Source: JBBARC01 sp040400005 (GTDB lineage: Bacteria > Pseudomonadota > Alphaproteobacteria > Acetobacterales > Acetobacteraceae). From it: a stretch of 26,948 nt of DNA. A program made the translations under genes and the position numbers. This document shows, one piece after another, positions 1 to 6,843 of this stretch. The DNA lies in NCBI GenBank assembly GCA_040400005.1, contig JBBARC010000047.1, positions 1 to 26,948 on the forward strand, written 5' to 3'. Numbering within the stretch: position 1 is the first letter of the stretch; each line of letters starts with the position of its first letter. Below the pieces are notes generated by a model. That model was given only the letters and a program-made list of their open reading frames with translations. It did not search any database and was not told where the DNA came from.

Positions 1-2
1 GC

Positions 3-275
3 CGCGCCAAACTGCAAGAAGCGCTCCGCCTGGTCACCACCGGCCTCCCCGACCGCGCCGCCTTGTTACGCGAAATCACCGCCCGCGCCGACGAACATTT
101 GGCCGCCGACCCCGATCAAATCATCGAAATCCCCGACCTCCTCATCTACATCTGCGACGAACTCGGCATCGAAATAAATTTCAAAACCCTGCCAGACGAA
201 TTTCTCTTCACCACCTACGACCCAATAGACTTCGACGACTCCGCCCCCGACCCCCGCGCTACCTCGCCGCCCTAA
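3..275 (+). CDS. C-terminal 90 residues of an unknown protein (left end cut by window)
   Basis: The reading frame is open from the window edge to a TAA at 273-275, so the gene starts outside. The visible part is helical and acidic, with a C-terminal stretch rich in Asp, Pro and Phe (DPIDFDDSAPD) and a disordered PDPRATSPP end. A TTG at 63 could be an internal start but has no clear ribosome binding site, and the frame upstream of it reads as normal protein (KLQEALRLVTTG), so I treat it as internal. I do not recognise the family. A REP-type hairpin begins five bases after the stop codon. Confidence 0.55.
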   Translation, partial: RAKLQEALRLVTTGLPDRAALLREITARADEHLAADPDQIIEIPDLLIYICDELGIEINFKTLPDEFLFTTYDPIDFDDSAPDPRATSPP

Positions 276-279
276 CGAT

Positions 280-301
280 GTAGGGCGTGCGCCAGCACGC
301 C
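280..301 (+). repeat. REP-type element: GTAG plus 7-bp hairpin
   Basis: GTAG (280-283) is followed directly by a perfect hairpin: GGCGTGC (284-290), loop GCCA, GCACGCC (295-301). A GTAG tetranucleotide at the foot of a short GC-rich hairpin is the hallmark of REP sequences mobilised by RAYT transposases. The apex reads GCGCCAGC, as in the second element at 26479-26508 beside the RAYT remnant. It sits five bases after the stop of the upstream gene, a usual REP position. Confidence 0.6.
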
Positions 302-444
302 AACGCAACCATGCGGTCAAATTCCGACTAACTGAGCCCCCGCTGCCACTGCGCCCGATTGCGTGCCACATGAAAATCCGTAAAATCAACCACTTGAAGG
401 CGTTCTTTACATGCGTCGTGGGCGCAGCAAGGTGCGTCATCAGG

Positions 445-476
445 AAGTCTTTTGCTTCTTTTCTTCAGAAAAGCAG
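445..476 (-). repeat. Gene-end stem-loop element, copy A (diverged)
   Basis: Plus-strand arms CTTCTTTTCT (455-464) and AGAAAAGCAG (467-476) flank TC, giving a 10-bp stem with one mismatch. They are preceded by AAGTCTTTTG, as in the other four copies. Unlike those, no recognisable gene ends just before it in the sense (minus) direction, which hints at a decayed gene to its right. Confidence 0.65.
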
Positions 477-669
477 TTTCGTCCTCGCTTAACGGCGTAA
501 CTATCTGCCAAAATATTTCGCCTGAGCGCAATAATTTACCTTTACGCGGGGTGGGTCGTTCCCTTATGAGCACAACTTCTGCGCGAAACAACGGCAGGCC
601 ACACGCCTGAGGCGCGTAGCGGTTAAAATTGCAACCCGGTCAACGGGGGCACCATCCTTTGGGGGAAAC

Positions 670-1719
670 ATGCGCACACAAATGTTCGAACGGTCCGAAT
701 CTGCCGCCCATCCCATGCATGCCGATAACGGCTATGCCAGCATCACCCGCGAAAGCCTTTTCGGCGGCGTGCAGGCGCAAATCGCCACTGCTAGTGCGGG
801 CACAACGCCCACAGTGTCGCAGTTGCTCAATGCGTCCAACACCGAATATCTGCTGTCGGGCACGCCGGCTGGCATGTCGGCCTTCATGGTTAATGGCGCG
901 CAGTTGCAATACACCAACACGTTTGACGGGGTTGCCGCCAAGGTGTGGCTGACCAACGCCAACCAGGTTGTGATCGCCTATCAGGGCACCACGGGCGGGC
1001 TGAATTTGCTCACTAACCCGCTGATAGCACTCACCCAGATCGCATCAGACCTTGGTATTTACGCTCAGCAAGTAACCCCAGGCGAACGCGATTCGCTCAG
1101 CTTCGCCAAAAACGTCATGTCGCTGGCCAGCAGCCGCGGCATCGCCAGCAGCAACGTGTTTGTCACCGGCCATTCGTTGGGCGGTATCGAGGCGGAATAC
1201 GTGGCCCAGCAAACCGGCCTGGGCGGCGTGGCGTTCGAATCCACCGGCATTCCCGCCTCAACTGGGGCCAGCCACGGTACCAATTTTGTCAACGTCGTTA
1301 CCTATGGCGATCCAGTGGGCAATTACGCATCCGATATTTCTGGTATGCAGCCCTTCGCCCCAAGCTCGGGCCTGGCGCATTATGGCCAGGTGGTGATGGT
1401 GGGTAATAAGGCCGATCAAACCACGCTGCACAATAACGTGGCCGCCTGGGGCCAATGGTGGAACCCGATCGGTGAATCCCTGGTGCTCCCGGCGCTGGTG
1501 GTGATGCTGGCCGATTTCCATCTGCCTGGCACCCAGGCGCATGATCTCGGCGTCACCCTGTCGCCGTATAACGCGTTGGTCGATGGCTTGGGCGTGCAGA
1601 GCTCGGCAGTGTTTTCTGTCGGCAGCGACAGTATCAGCCAGCTCATTAGCGCAGCTAGCGGCCATGGCAATTTGATCGCTCATGGCGTGGCACCTTCGCT
1701 GGGGCATATCGTCGCGTAG
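670..1719 (+). CDS. Lipase-like alpha/beta hydrolase (class 3 type)
   Basis: A 349-residue predicted serine hydrolase. The nucleophile elbow GHSLGG is at 167-172 (Ser169). YQGTTG (104-109) fits the oxyanion-hole strand of class 3 lipases (FRGT-like). The acid is probably Asp214 in YGDPVGNY, and a His in the LPGTQAHDL stretch is the likely third triad member. The start ATG has a strong GGGGGA eight bases upstream of the spacer end. There is no N-terminal signal peptide, and the low-charge Ser/Thr/Ala-rich sequence would suit a protein exported without one, but no RTX repeats are present to prove a type I route. Substrate is unknown. The gene stands alone and ends in a stem-loop element ten bases after its stop. 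Confidence 0.75.
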   Translation: MRTQMFERSESAAHPMHADNGYASITRESLFGGVQAQIATASAGTTPTVSQLLNASNTEYLLSGTPAGMSAFMVNGAQLQYTNTFDGVAAKVWLTNANQVVIAYQGTTGGLNLLTNPLIALTQIASDLGIYAQQVTPGERDSLSFAKNVMSLASSRGIASSNVFVTGHSLGGIEAEYVAQQTGLGGVAFESTGIPASTGASHGTNFVNVVTYGDPVGNYASDISGMQPFAPSSGLAHYGQVVMVGNKADQTTLHNNVAAWGQWWNPIGESLVLPALVVMLADFHLPGTQAHDLGVTLSPYNALVDGLGVQSSAVFSVGSDSISQLISAASGHGNLIAHGVAPSLGHIVA

Positions 1720-1728
1720 GGTTAAGGT

Positions 1729-1767
1729 CTGCTTTTTCTGAAGAAAAAGAAGCAAAAAGACTTTTAT
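1729..1767 (+). repeat. Gene-end stem-loop element, copy B
   Basis: Arms CTGCTTTTTCT (1729-1739) and AGAAAAAGAAG (1742-1752) have one mismatch and are followed by CAAAAAGACTTTTAT. It begins ten bases after the lipase stop codon, in the same sense. It faces copy C, so 1729-1852 is also a long imperfect inverted repeat between two convergent genes; ATGCTGG and CCAGCAT lie inside. A terminator role is plausible. Confidence 0.8.
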
Positions 1768-1817
1768 TATGCTGGTTGGAAGCACTCGGTGGCCTGGTTG
1801 CCCCAGGCCCAGCATTC

Positions 1818-1852
1818 AAAAAGTCTTTTGCTACTTTTCTTCAGAAAAGTAG
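1818..1852 (-). repeat. Gene-end stem-loop element, copy C, with compensatory changes
   Basis: Plus-strand arms CTACTTTTCT (1831-1840) and AGAAAAGTAG (1843-1852) pair perfectly. Compared with copies D and E, the third base pair is swapped and both arms are one base shorter in the T/A run, so the changes are paired. It lies 35 bases past the stop of the minus-strand gene at 1888-2316, in that gene's sense. Confidence 0.8.
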
Positions 1853-1887
1853 ATTTTTTTCTTACACTTTACGTTTTTCCTGGGCAC

Positions 1888-2316
1888 TCAACACCGCCCG
1901 GCGCCGTAGCCGATAAGGTCTTCGCCGGTGGCAGCTTGGCCGCCGATGGTGCGGAAGCTGCTGCCACTGCAGGAGGTGGGTGGTAGCAGGGGGCGATCGT
2001 GCGGGGTGGAGGCTTCTGACCAGCCGCCTTCACCTAGCAAAGTGCCCGGTGCGGGAAGCTCATCCCAGCGCTGCTTGTGGCCATACACCGTGATGTCTTC
2101 TTCGTTTTCGTGCACGCGCATATCGATATGGGCCTCCCCTATGCCCGAGGCGCGTAGGGGGTGCTGGCTGAGTTCGGCCCAGGCGATGATGGCAAACGGG
2201 TTGGCGGGTGCTGGGGATTTTGTGGTTGCCGGTGGGGTGGCCATGGCGGAGATGGGTGCCAGCATCAGTGTAAAGATGGATAGTAGCCGTGCCGGTGTGC
2301 GGAAAAACCCAACCAT
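1888..2316 (-). CDS. Small exported protein of unknown function
   Basis: A 142-residue protein with a typical Sec signal: basic residues near the start, a hydrophobic stretch LLSIFTLMLAPISAMA, and likely cleavage after AMA near residue 26. The mature part contains an EDITVYGHKQRW stretch and a Ser/Gly/Pro-rich tail; two Cys residues (one in SCSGSS, one at the C-terminus) could pair. The ATG at 2316-2314 overlaps the nadK stop codon (TGATG), so translation is probably coupled; a TTG one codon upstream is also possible. The link to NAD kinase appears to be cotranscription only. I cannot assign a family. Confidence 0.6.
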   Translation of the reverse strand: MVGFFRTPARLLSIFTLMLAPISAMATPPATTKSPAPANPFAIIAWAELSQHPLRASGIGEAHIDMRVHENEEDITVYGHKQRWDELPAPGTLLGEGGWSEASTPHDRPLLPPTSCSGSSFRTIGGQAATGEDLIGYGAGRC

Positions 2317-3137
2317 CAAACGGTGAACTGTTCGGCGATGATGCGTTCCGACAGCCCCTGATCGGGGTCGAATAGGATGGTGGTGCGCACGGAACGATCC
2401 TCGCTGACGGCGACGGACGCCACATCGCGCACTTCGGTAAAATCGGCGACGGCCGCCACCGGGCGCTTGTCGCTTTCCAGCACTTCGAACATCACATCGG
2501 CGGTGCTGGGAAGTAACGCGCCGCGCCAGCGCCGCGGGCGGAAGGCGGAAATCGGGGTGAGCGGCAGCAAATTTGCCGACAGCGGCACGATCGGGCCGTG
2601 GGCAGAGAGGTTGTAGGCGGTGGAGCCGGCCGGCGTTGCGATCAGCACGCCATCACAGACCAGTTCAGGCAGGCGCACGCGGCCATCGATGGTGATGCGG
2701 ATTTTTGCGGTTTGGCGCAGTTGGCGCAGCAGGGAGACTTCGTTGAGCGCCAAGGCTTCTTCCACGGTGCCCTGGCGGGTGACTGCGTACATGCGCAACG
2801 GGTGCAAGACCACCTCTTGCGCGCGGGCAAGGCGCGCGCGCAGATCATCCTCGGCAAAGCCGTTCATTAAAAACCCGACCGAGCCGCAATTCATGCCGTA
2901 CACCGGCACGTCGTGGGCCAGGGTGCGGTGCAGGGTTTCCAGCATGAACCCGTCGCCGCCGAGGCAGACGATCACGTCGGCGGTGTCGAAACTGGCATCG
3001 CCATAGGTTTCGACCAGGCGGGCGCGGCTTTCCTGGGCAAGGGTGGTGGGGGCGGCTAAAAAGCAGATTTTGGCGACATCGCGTAACGTGCCGGCCGTAT
3101 CGGCATAATTGGGGTCCATCGCGGTGCTATCGTTCAT
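2316..3137 (-). CDS. nadK: NAD kinase
   Basis: A 273-residue enzyme that phosphorylates NAD to NADP in the cytoplasm. The family motifs are all visible: GGDG at 60-63 (nucleotide binding and catalysis), the NE pair at 132-133 (NAD ribose), and CDGVLIATPAGSTAY at 161-175. The C-terminal half has the usual beta-sandwich character, with TPISAFRPRRWRGALLP as its family signature. Length is close to that of other bacterial NAD kinases. The ATG overlaps the stop of the upstream amidase gene by four bases (ATGA), fixing the start and implying an operon with the amidase and LLM genes. Confidence 0.93.
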   Translation of the reverse strand: MNDSTAMDPNYADTAGTLRDVAKICFLAAPTTLAQESRARLVETYGDASFDTADVIVCLGGDGFMLETLHRTLAHDVPVYGMNCGSVGFLMNGFAEDDLRARLARAQEVVLHPLRMYAVTRQGTVEEALALNEVSLLRQLRQTAKIRITIDGRVRLPELVCDGVLIATPAGSTAYNLSAHGPIVPLSANLLPLTPISAFRPRRWRGALLPSTADVMFEVLESDKRPVAAVADFTEVRDVASVAVSEDRSVRTTILFDPDQGLSERIIAEQFTV

Positions 3138-3973
3138 GCCAAGCGCCTATGCGCAAGTAGGGGCATGGCTGCGCGCACGTGTGCGGCATGGGCGGGGTCG
3201 AGATCGGCGCAGGCATTCCCTGGCGCGTTGGCCAACTGCGCCCGAATATTGCCCCAAGCATCGATAATCATGGCGTGTCCCCAGGTTTCGCGGGCGTTGC
3301 CGGCACCATCGGCATGGGTGCCGCAGGTGGCGGCGGCAACGACCGGGGTTTGGGTTTCTATCGCGCGGGCTTGCAGCAAGGGCTGCCAATGGTCGCGGCC
3401 GGTTTCGGCGGTGAAGGCGGCTGGCAGCATAATGACATCGGCGCCGGCGCGGCGCAGGGCCAAAAACAGTTCGGGGAAGCGCAGATCGTAGCAAATCGCC
3501 AGGCCCAGCCGGCCGGTGGGGGTATCGCACACCACCACATCGCTTCCTGCGCCAAACAGCGCAGATTCGCGGTAGCCGGCGCCGCTGGGGGTTACGATGT
3601 CAAAGAGGTGGATTTTGCGGTAGCGGCCAAGCTCGCGGCCATCCGGGCCGAACACCAAGCTTGTATTATAAAGCACGCCATCGGCGATTTCGCCGATCGA
3701 GCCGCCGTGCAAAGTGATGGTAAACTGCGCTGCCAACTGCGCCATGAATGCGTATAGCCCGCTAGTATGGGCAGACGTGCCGGCGGCTGGCGGCAGGGCA
3801 ACGGCCGCGGCCTGTTTAGTGGCGCGGTCGCCGCCTAGGCAGCTCCACATTTCGGGCAAGGAGACCAGATCGGGGGCGCCGGCGGCGCAGGCTTGGGCCA
3901 CCAATTGGGCGACACTGGCCTGGTTTGCGGCCACATCGCTGCCCGCCGCAAATTGTAGTGCAGTTACTCGCAT
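3134..3973 (-). CDS. Nitrilase-superfamily amidase (deaminated-glutathione-amidase-like)
   Basis: A 279-residue carbon-nitrogen hydrolase. The Glu-Lys-Cys triad is clear: Glu41 in LPEMW, Lys120 in YRKIHLFD and Cys161 in ICYDLRFPEL. The YRKIHLFD and CYDLRFPEL sequences are typical of the Nit1/NitA branch, which removes the amide from deaminated glutathione as metabolite repair; omega-amidase is the main alternative. I chose the ATG at 3973 because MRVTALQF is the usual first beta strand; an upstream in-frame ATG at 4090 would add 39 basic, Pro-rich residues overlapping the LLM gene. The stop overlaps the nadK start by four bases. Confidence 0.88.
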   Translation of the reverse strand: MRVTALQFAAGSDVAANQASVAQLVAQACAAGAPDLVSLPEMWSCLGGDRATKQAAAVALPPAAGTSAHTSGLYAFMAQLAAQFTITLHGGSIGEIADGVLYNTSLVFGPDGRELGRYRKIHLFDIVTPSGAGYRESALFGAGSDVVVCDTPTGRLGLAICYDLRFPELFLALRRAGADVIMLPAAFTAETGRDHWQPLLQARAIETQTPVVAAATCGTHADGAGNARETWGHAMIIDAWGNIRAQLANAPGNACADLDPAHAAHVRAAMPLLAHRRLA

Positions 3974-4049
3974 GATCGCATGAAGCCGCAGCCGGCCAGG
4001 TTGCGCAAGCGCGCGGGGCGCGGGGCGGCGATCACGGGCACGTGTGGTT

Positions 4050-5072
4050 TCAAGCGGGGGCCAAACCTGCGGCCTGGGCGATGAGTTCAAAACTGCGCCG
4101 GCGGGCGGCGGGGTCGTAGGTGGCGGTGACCAGGGCGATTTCCTGGCAGTTCAGCTCAGCGGCAAGGCTTTGCAAGCGCGCCACCACGTGCGGGCCGGTG
4201 CCTGAAATCGATCGTGGGCGCAGGGCTTGGCGGCGGGCGTCCTCGGCGGGGGTAAAGTGGAAGGCGGCGGTATCGGCCGGGGATGGCCAGGGCACGAAGC
4301 GGCCGCGTTCGCGTTCGGCGCGCCACACATCGCGGGCTAGGGCCATTGATTCCGCCTGGTCAGGTGTGTCGGCGGCGAAGGCGGCAACGGCAATGGCAGC
4401 ATACGGGGTGGCTTGGGTGGCGCTGGGTTTGAAATTTTCGCGATAGAGCGACAGGGCCTCGGCGGCGCCCATGCCATCGGCGAAGAAATAGGCAAACGCG
4501 TAGGGCAGGCCGAAGTGGGCTGCCACCTGGGCGCCGTAATCGGAACTGCCGAGCACCCAGATTTGCGGGCTTGCCGGTGCAGCGATGGGGCCGCGCGGTT
4601 CGGCGATGATGCCGCGAAACGGGTGGCCTTCGGGCAAGTCGGCGCCTGACACCCAGGCGATGAGATCGCGGATTTGGGCGGGGAAATATTTAGCCGCCTC
4701 GGCGGCATTGGGGTTGAGCGCAAAAGCGGTGCGCATTTCTGCCCCTGGGGCGCGGCCAACGCCTAAATCGATGCGGCCTGGGGCCAGCGCTTCGAGCACG
4801 CGAAACTGCTCGGCCACTTTCAGGCTGGCATAATGCGGCAGCATGATGCCGGCGGCGCCTAGGCGGATGCGCGTGGTGACCATGGCCAGCGCTGCCAGCA
4901 GCACTTCCGGCGCGGTGCCGGCGATGCTGGGCGAGTTATGGTGTTCCGATAGCCAAAAACGGTGATAGCCCAGAGCATCGCACAGCTTGGCGGTGGCGAC
5001 CGTTTGGCTGATGGCGGCACTGCCCGGTTGGCCAGAGAGGATCATGGATTGGTCGAGCACGGATAATTGCAT
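4050..5072 (-). CDS. LLM-class flavin-dependent oxidoreductase (luciferase-like)
   Basis: A 340-residue TIM-barrel flavoprotein of the bacterial-luciferase-like superfamily. LSVLDQSMI at the start, GYHRFWLSEHHN, APEVLLAALAMVTTRIRLG, IMLPHYASLKVAEQFRVLE and PGRIDLGVGRAPG are the diagnostic segments of the MsnO8-like group, which uses reduced FMN; the substrate cannot be told. Start at the ATG of MQLSVLDQ, because the first beta strand begins there; a start 12 codons upstream is possible but has no family support. It is the first gene of a minus-strand run leading into the amidase (76-bp gap) and nadK. Confidence 0.88.
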   Translation of the reverse strand: MQLSVLDQSMILSGQPGSAAISQTVATAKLCDALGYHRFWLSEHHNSPSIAGTAPEVLLAALAMVTTRIRLGAAGIMLPHYASLKVAEQFRVLEALAPGRIDLGVGRAPGAEMRTAFALNPNAAEAAKYFPAQIRDLIAWVSGADLPEGHPFRGIIAEPRGPIAAPASPQIWVLGSSDYGAQVAAHFGLPYAFAYFFADGMGAAEALSLYRENFKPSATQATPYAAIAVAAFAADTPDQAESMALARDVWRAERERGRFVPWPSPADTAAFHFTPAEDARRQALRPRSISGTGPHVVARLQSLAAELNCQEIALVTATYDPAARRRSFELIAQAAGLAPA

Positions 5073-5092
5073 GGCGGGTAGATGGGGGCGGT

Positions 5093-5143
5093 GCCCCGTG
5101 TTGCGCAAGCGGCCCCGTGTTGCGCAGCCCGGCCTGGGCTGCG
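5093..5143. repeat. 15-bp direct repeat and adjoining 8-bp palindrome in a divergent promoter region
   Basis: GCCCCGTGTTGCGCA occurs at 5093-5107 and again at 5112-5126, a 19-bp period. The second copy runs into a perfect inverted repeat, CGCAGCCC (5123-5130), loop GGCCT, GGGCTGCG (5136-5143). The block lies between the divergent LLM and TPR genes, where an activator or repressor site would be expected. No clear promoter hexamers were identified. Confidence 0.4.
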
Positions 5144-5280
5144 GGAGTGCCGCGCCTTGCCGGGGGCGGCGGGGTCATGGAGTATGTCTCCGATCAAGGC
5201 GCCGACGCCCGGATCGTGTGATTTTTTGCTGGAGTATGCCTGTGCCCGTGATCGCGCCCAAACACGCAGGAAAAGCGGCA

Positions 5281-6843
5281 GTGAGTGACCGCCTAGTTCA
5301 GGTGTGCGAGGATTTTGCCGCGGCCGGTGATTTTGAACAGGCGCTGTCCTGTGCGCGGGATATTTTGGCACAGCGCGCCGATAAGGCCAATGCGCATGTG
5401 CGGGTGGCAACCTTATTAAGCCAGATGGGGCGCGAGGCCGAGGCTATGGTGGTGTTGCGCGATGCGGATGCGCGCTTGCCAAATTCGGCTGTGTTGCAAA
5501 GCCAGCTGGGGCGCGCCGCGGTGCGGGCCAACCAACTGGACCAGGCGGTTGTGCATTTTCAGGCAGCGGCCGCGTTGGAGCCCAAGGCAGCCGGGCATTA
5601 CGCGCATCTTTCGCAAGCGTACGCCCGGGCAAACCAGGTGGAGCAGGCGATTGCAGCGCTGCAAGAGGCGATTTTGCGTAACCCCAATAACGCCAGTTTT
5701 TTTGCAACACTGGGTGGTTTGCTGGCGCAAAAAGGCGACAGTGCCGATGCGGTGGCGGCCTACCAGGACTCGTTAAAACTCGATCCCAACCAGCCGGCTT
5801 TGGCAGAACTGGTCGGCCGCGCCCAGGCCCGCCAGGCGGTGCCGGCAACGCGCGACAAAACCGCCTTAACCGGCAGTGATGGATATTTGTTTCACGAGGT
5901 GGATTACGCCTTTCCCCAGCTGTGCGGGGCCGCCCCGGATGCGCGCGATGTGCAGCGCCTGCGCACGGTCTGGCAGGCGCGCGCCGCCTGGTGTGCGCAG
6001 CGCGGCATGGCGTATCGCACGCTGATCGTGCCAGAACGCCATGTGTTGTACGGGGATAAATTGCCGGCCGGCTACGCGCCTAACCCTGACCGCATGGCGC
6101 AGCAATTGGCGCGCAGCGGGGATGCGTATTTGGCCCAGGCGGTGATCTATCCATTGCAAGAGATGATCGATGGGCGGGCGACGCGCGAGGTGTGTTACCG
6201 CCAGGATGTGCACTGGACCACCTATGGTGCCTACTTGGCCTACCGCGCACTGATCGCAAGCCTGCCAGACCTTGCCGGTGATGCCTTGCCAGAAGCCGAT
6301 CTGGTGGCAGGGGTTGCCCGCCGGGTAGGCGATATTGCGCTTTGGCTGGGGTTGCGCACGCGCGAGGAATGCGAAACTTTAACGCCACCCAAGGTTGCGA
6401 TTACGGAAGTGTTTTCGACCAAGACATTTCGCACAGGCCAGGTGGATGTATTGCAAACGCCGAACGCGTCTGGCCGCCGCCTGGTGTTGTTGCGCACATC
6501 CAATTCCGCCCATTTGCTGCCGCTGCTGGCGTTGCATTTTTCGCGGATTGTGGCGGTGGCTAGCACCACGTTGTATTTTGAGGTGTTGGAGAGTGAGCAG
6601 CCGCACGTGGTAATTGCTGAATTGCCTGAACGGTATTTGGCGATACCGGCACCCGCGCCTGATCAGCATCGGGTGCGCATGCCGCGTGATTTTGAAGCGG
6701 AGACTTTTTTCGAGGCGACGGGGTGCGCGTTGCCGTTGCCTGGGGCGGTGGTGCGGGACGCGGTGGCGCCGGCCGCGTCGGCGCCGGTGGTTGTTACGAA
6801 AAAACTAGCCAGTAAAAAATCTACCGCAAAAAAAACCACCTAA
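5281..6843 (+). CDS. TPR protein fused to an AlgX/AlgJ-like SGNH acetyltransferase domain
   Basis: About 520 residues. The first ~190 are tetratricopeptide repeats (for example LEPKAAGHYAHLSQAYARANQVEQAI-type units with the Ala/Gly/Tyr spacing of TPR helices). The rest matches the alginate O-acetyltransferase AlgX/AlgJ type: GSDGYLF at 198-204 replaces the usual GKDGWLF, and DVHWTTYGAY at 309-318 is the DxHW motif holding the Asp-His pair. The C-terminus is a Lys/Ala/Thr-rich tail. I prefer the GTG at 5281, preceded by AGGA at nine bases; an in-frame ATG at 5236 has GGAG only one base away. No signal peptide is visible from either start, unusual for a periplasmic acetyltransferase, and no other polysaccharide genes are nearby. 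Its stop overlaps the convergent DUF445 gene. Confidence 0.72.
   Translation: MSDRLVQVCEDFAAAGDFEQALSCARDILAQRADKANAHVRVATLLSQMGREAEAMVVLRDADARLPNSAVLQSQLGRAAVRANQLDQAVVHFQAAAALEPKAAGHYAHLSQAYARANQVEQAIAALQEAILRNPNNASFFATLGGLLAQKGDSADAVAAYQDSLKLDPNQPALAELVGRAQARQAVPATRDKTALTGSDGYLFHEVDYAFPQLCGAAPDARDVQRLRTVWQARAAWCAQRGMAYRTLIVPERHVLYGDKLPAGYAPNPDRMAQQLARSGDAYLAQAVIYPLQEMIDGRATREVCYRQDVHWTTYGAYLAYRALIASLPDLAGDALPEADLVAGVARRVGDIALWLGLRTREECETLTPPKVAITEVFSTKTFRTGQVDVLQTPNASGRRLVLLRTSNSAHLLPLLALHFSRIVAVASTTLYFEVLESEQPHVVIAELPERYLAIPAPAPDQHRVRMPRDFEAETFFEATGCALPLPGAVVRDAVAPAASAPVVVTKKLASKKSTAKKTT

Larger units (their letters stand above)
276..669. other. 394-bp stretch without a convincing gene
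   Basis: The stretch holds the REP hairpin (280-301) and a diverged copy of the gene-end stem-loop (445-476). The AT content looks higher than in neighbouring coding DNA. An 87-codon minus-strand reading frame (328-591) runs through the stem-loop copy and resembles nothing I know; it may be chance or the remnant of a lost gene. Just before the lipase gene there is a GGGGGA ribosome binding site (661-666). Confidence 0.5.

Noticed and set aside
328..591. 87-codon minus-strand reading frame
   Set aside because: It runs through stem-loop copy A, resembles no known family and has no clear ribosome binding site; kept only as part of the gene-poor stretch.
1928..2326. 132-codon plus-strand frame over the small exported-protein gene
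   Set aside because: The minus-strand frame has a signal peptide and is coupled to nadK, so the plus frame is a shadow.
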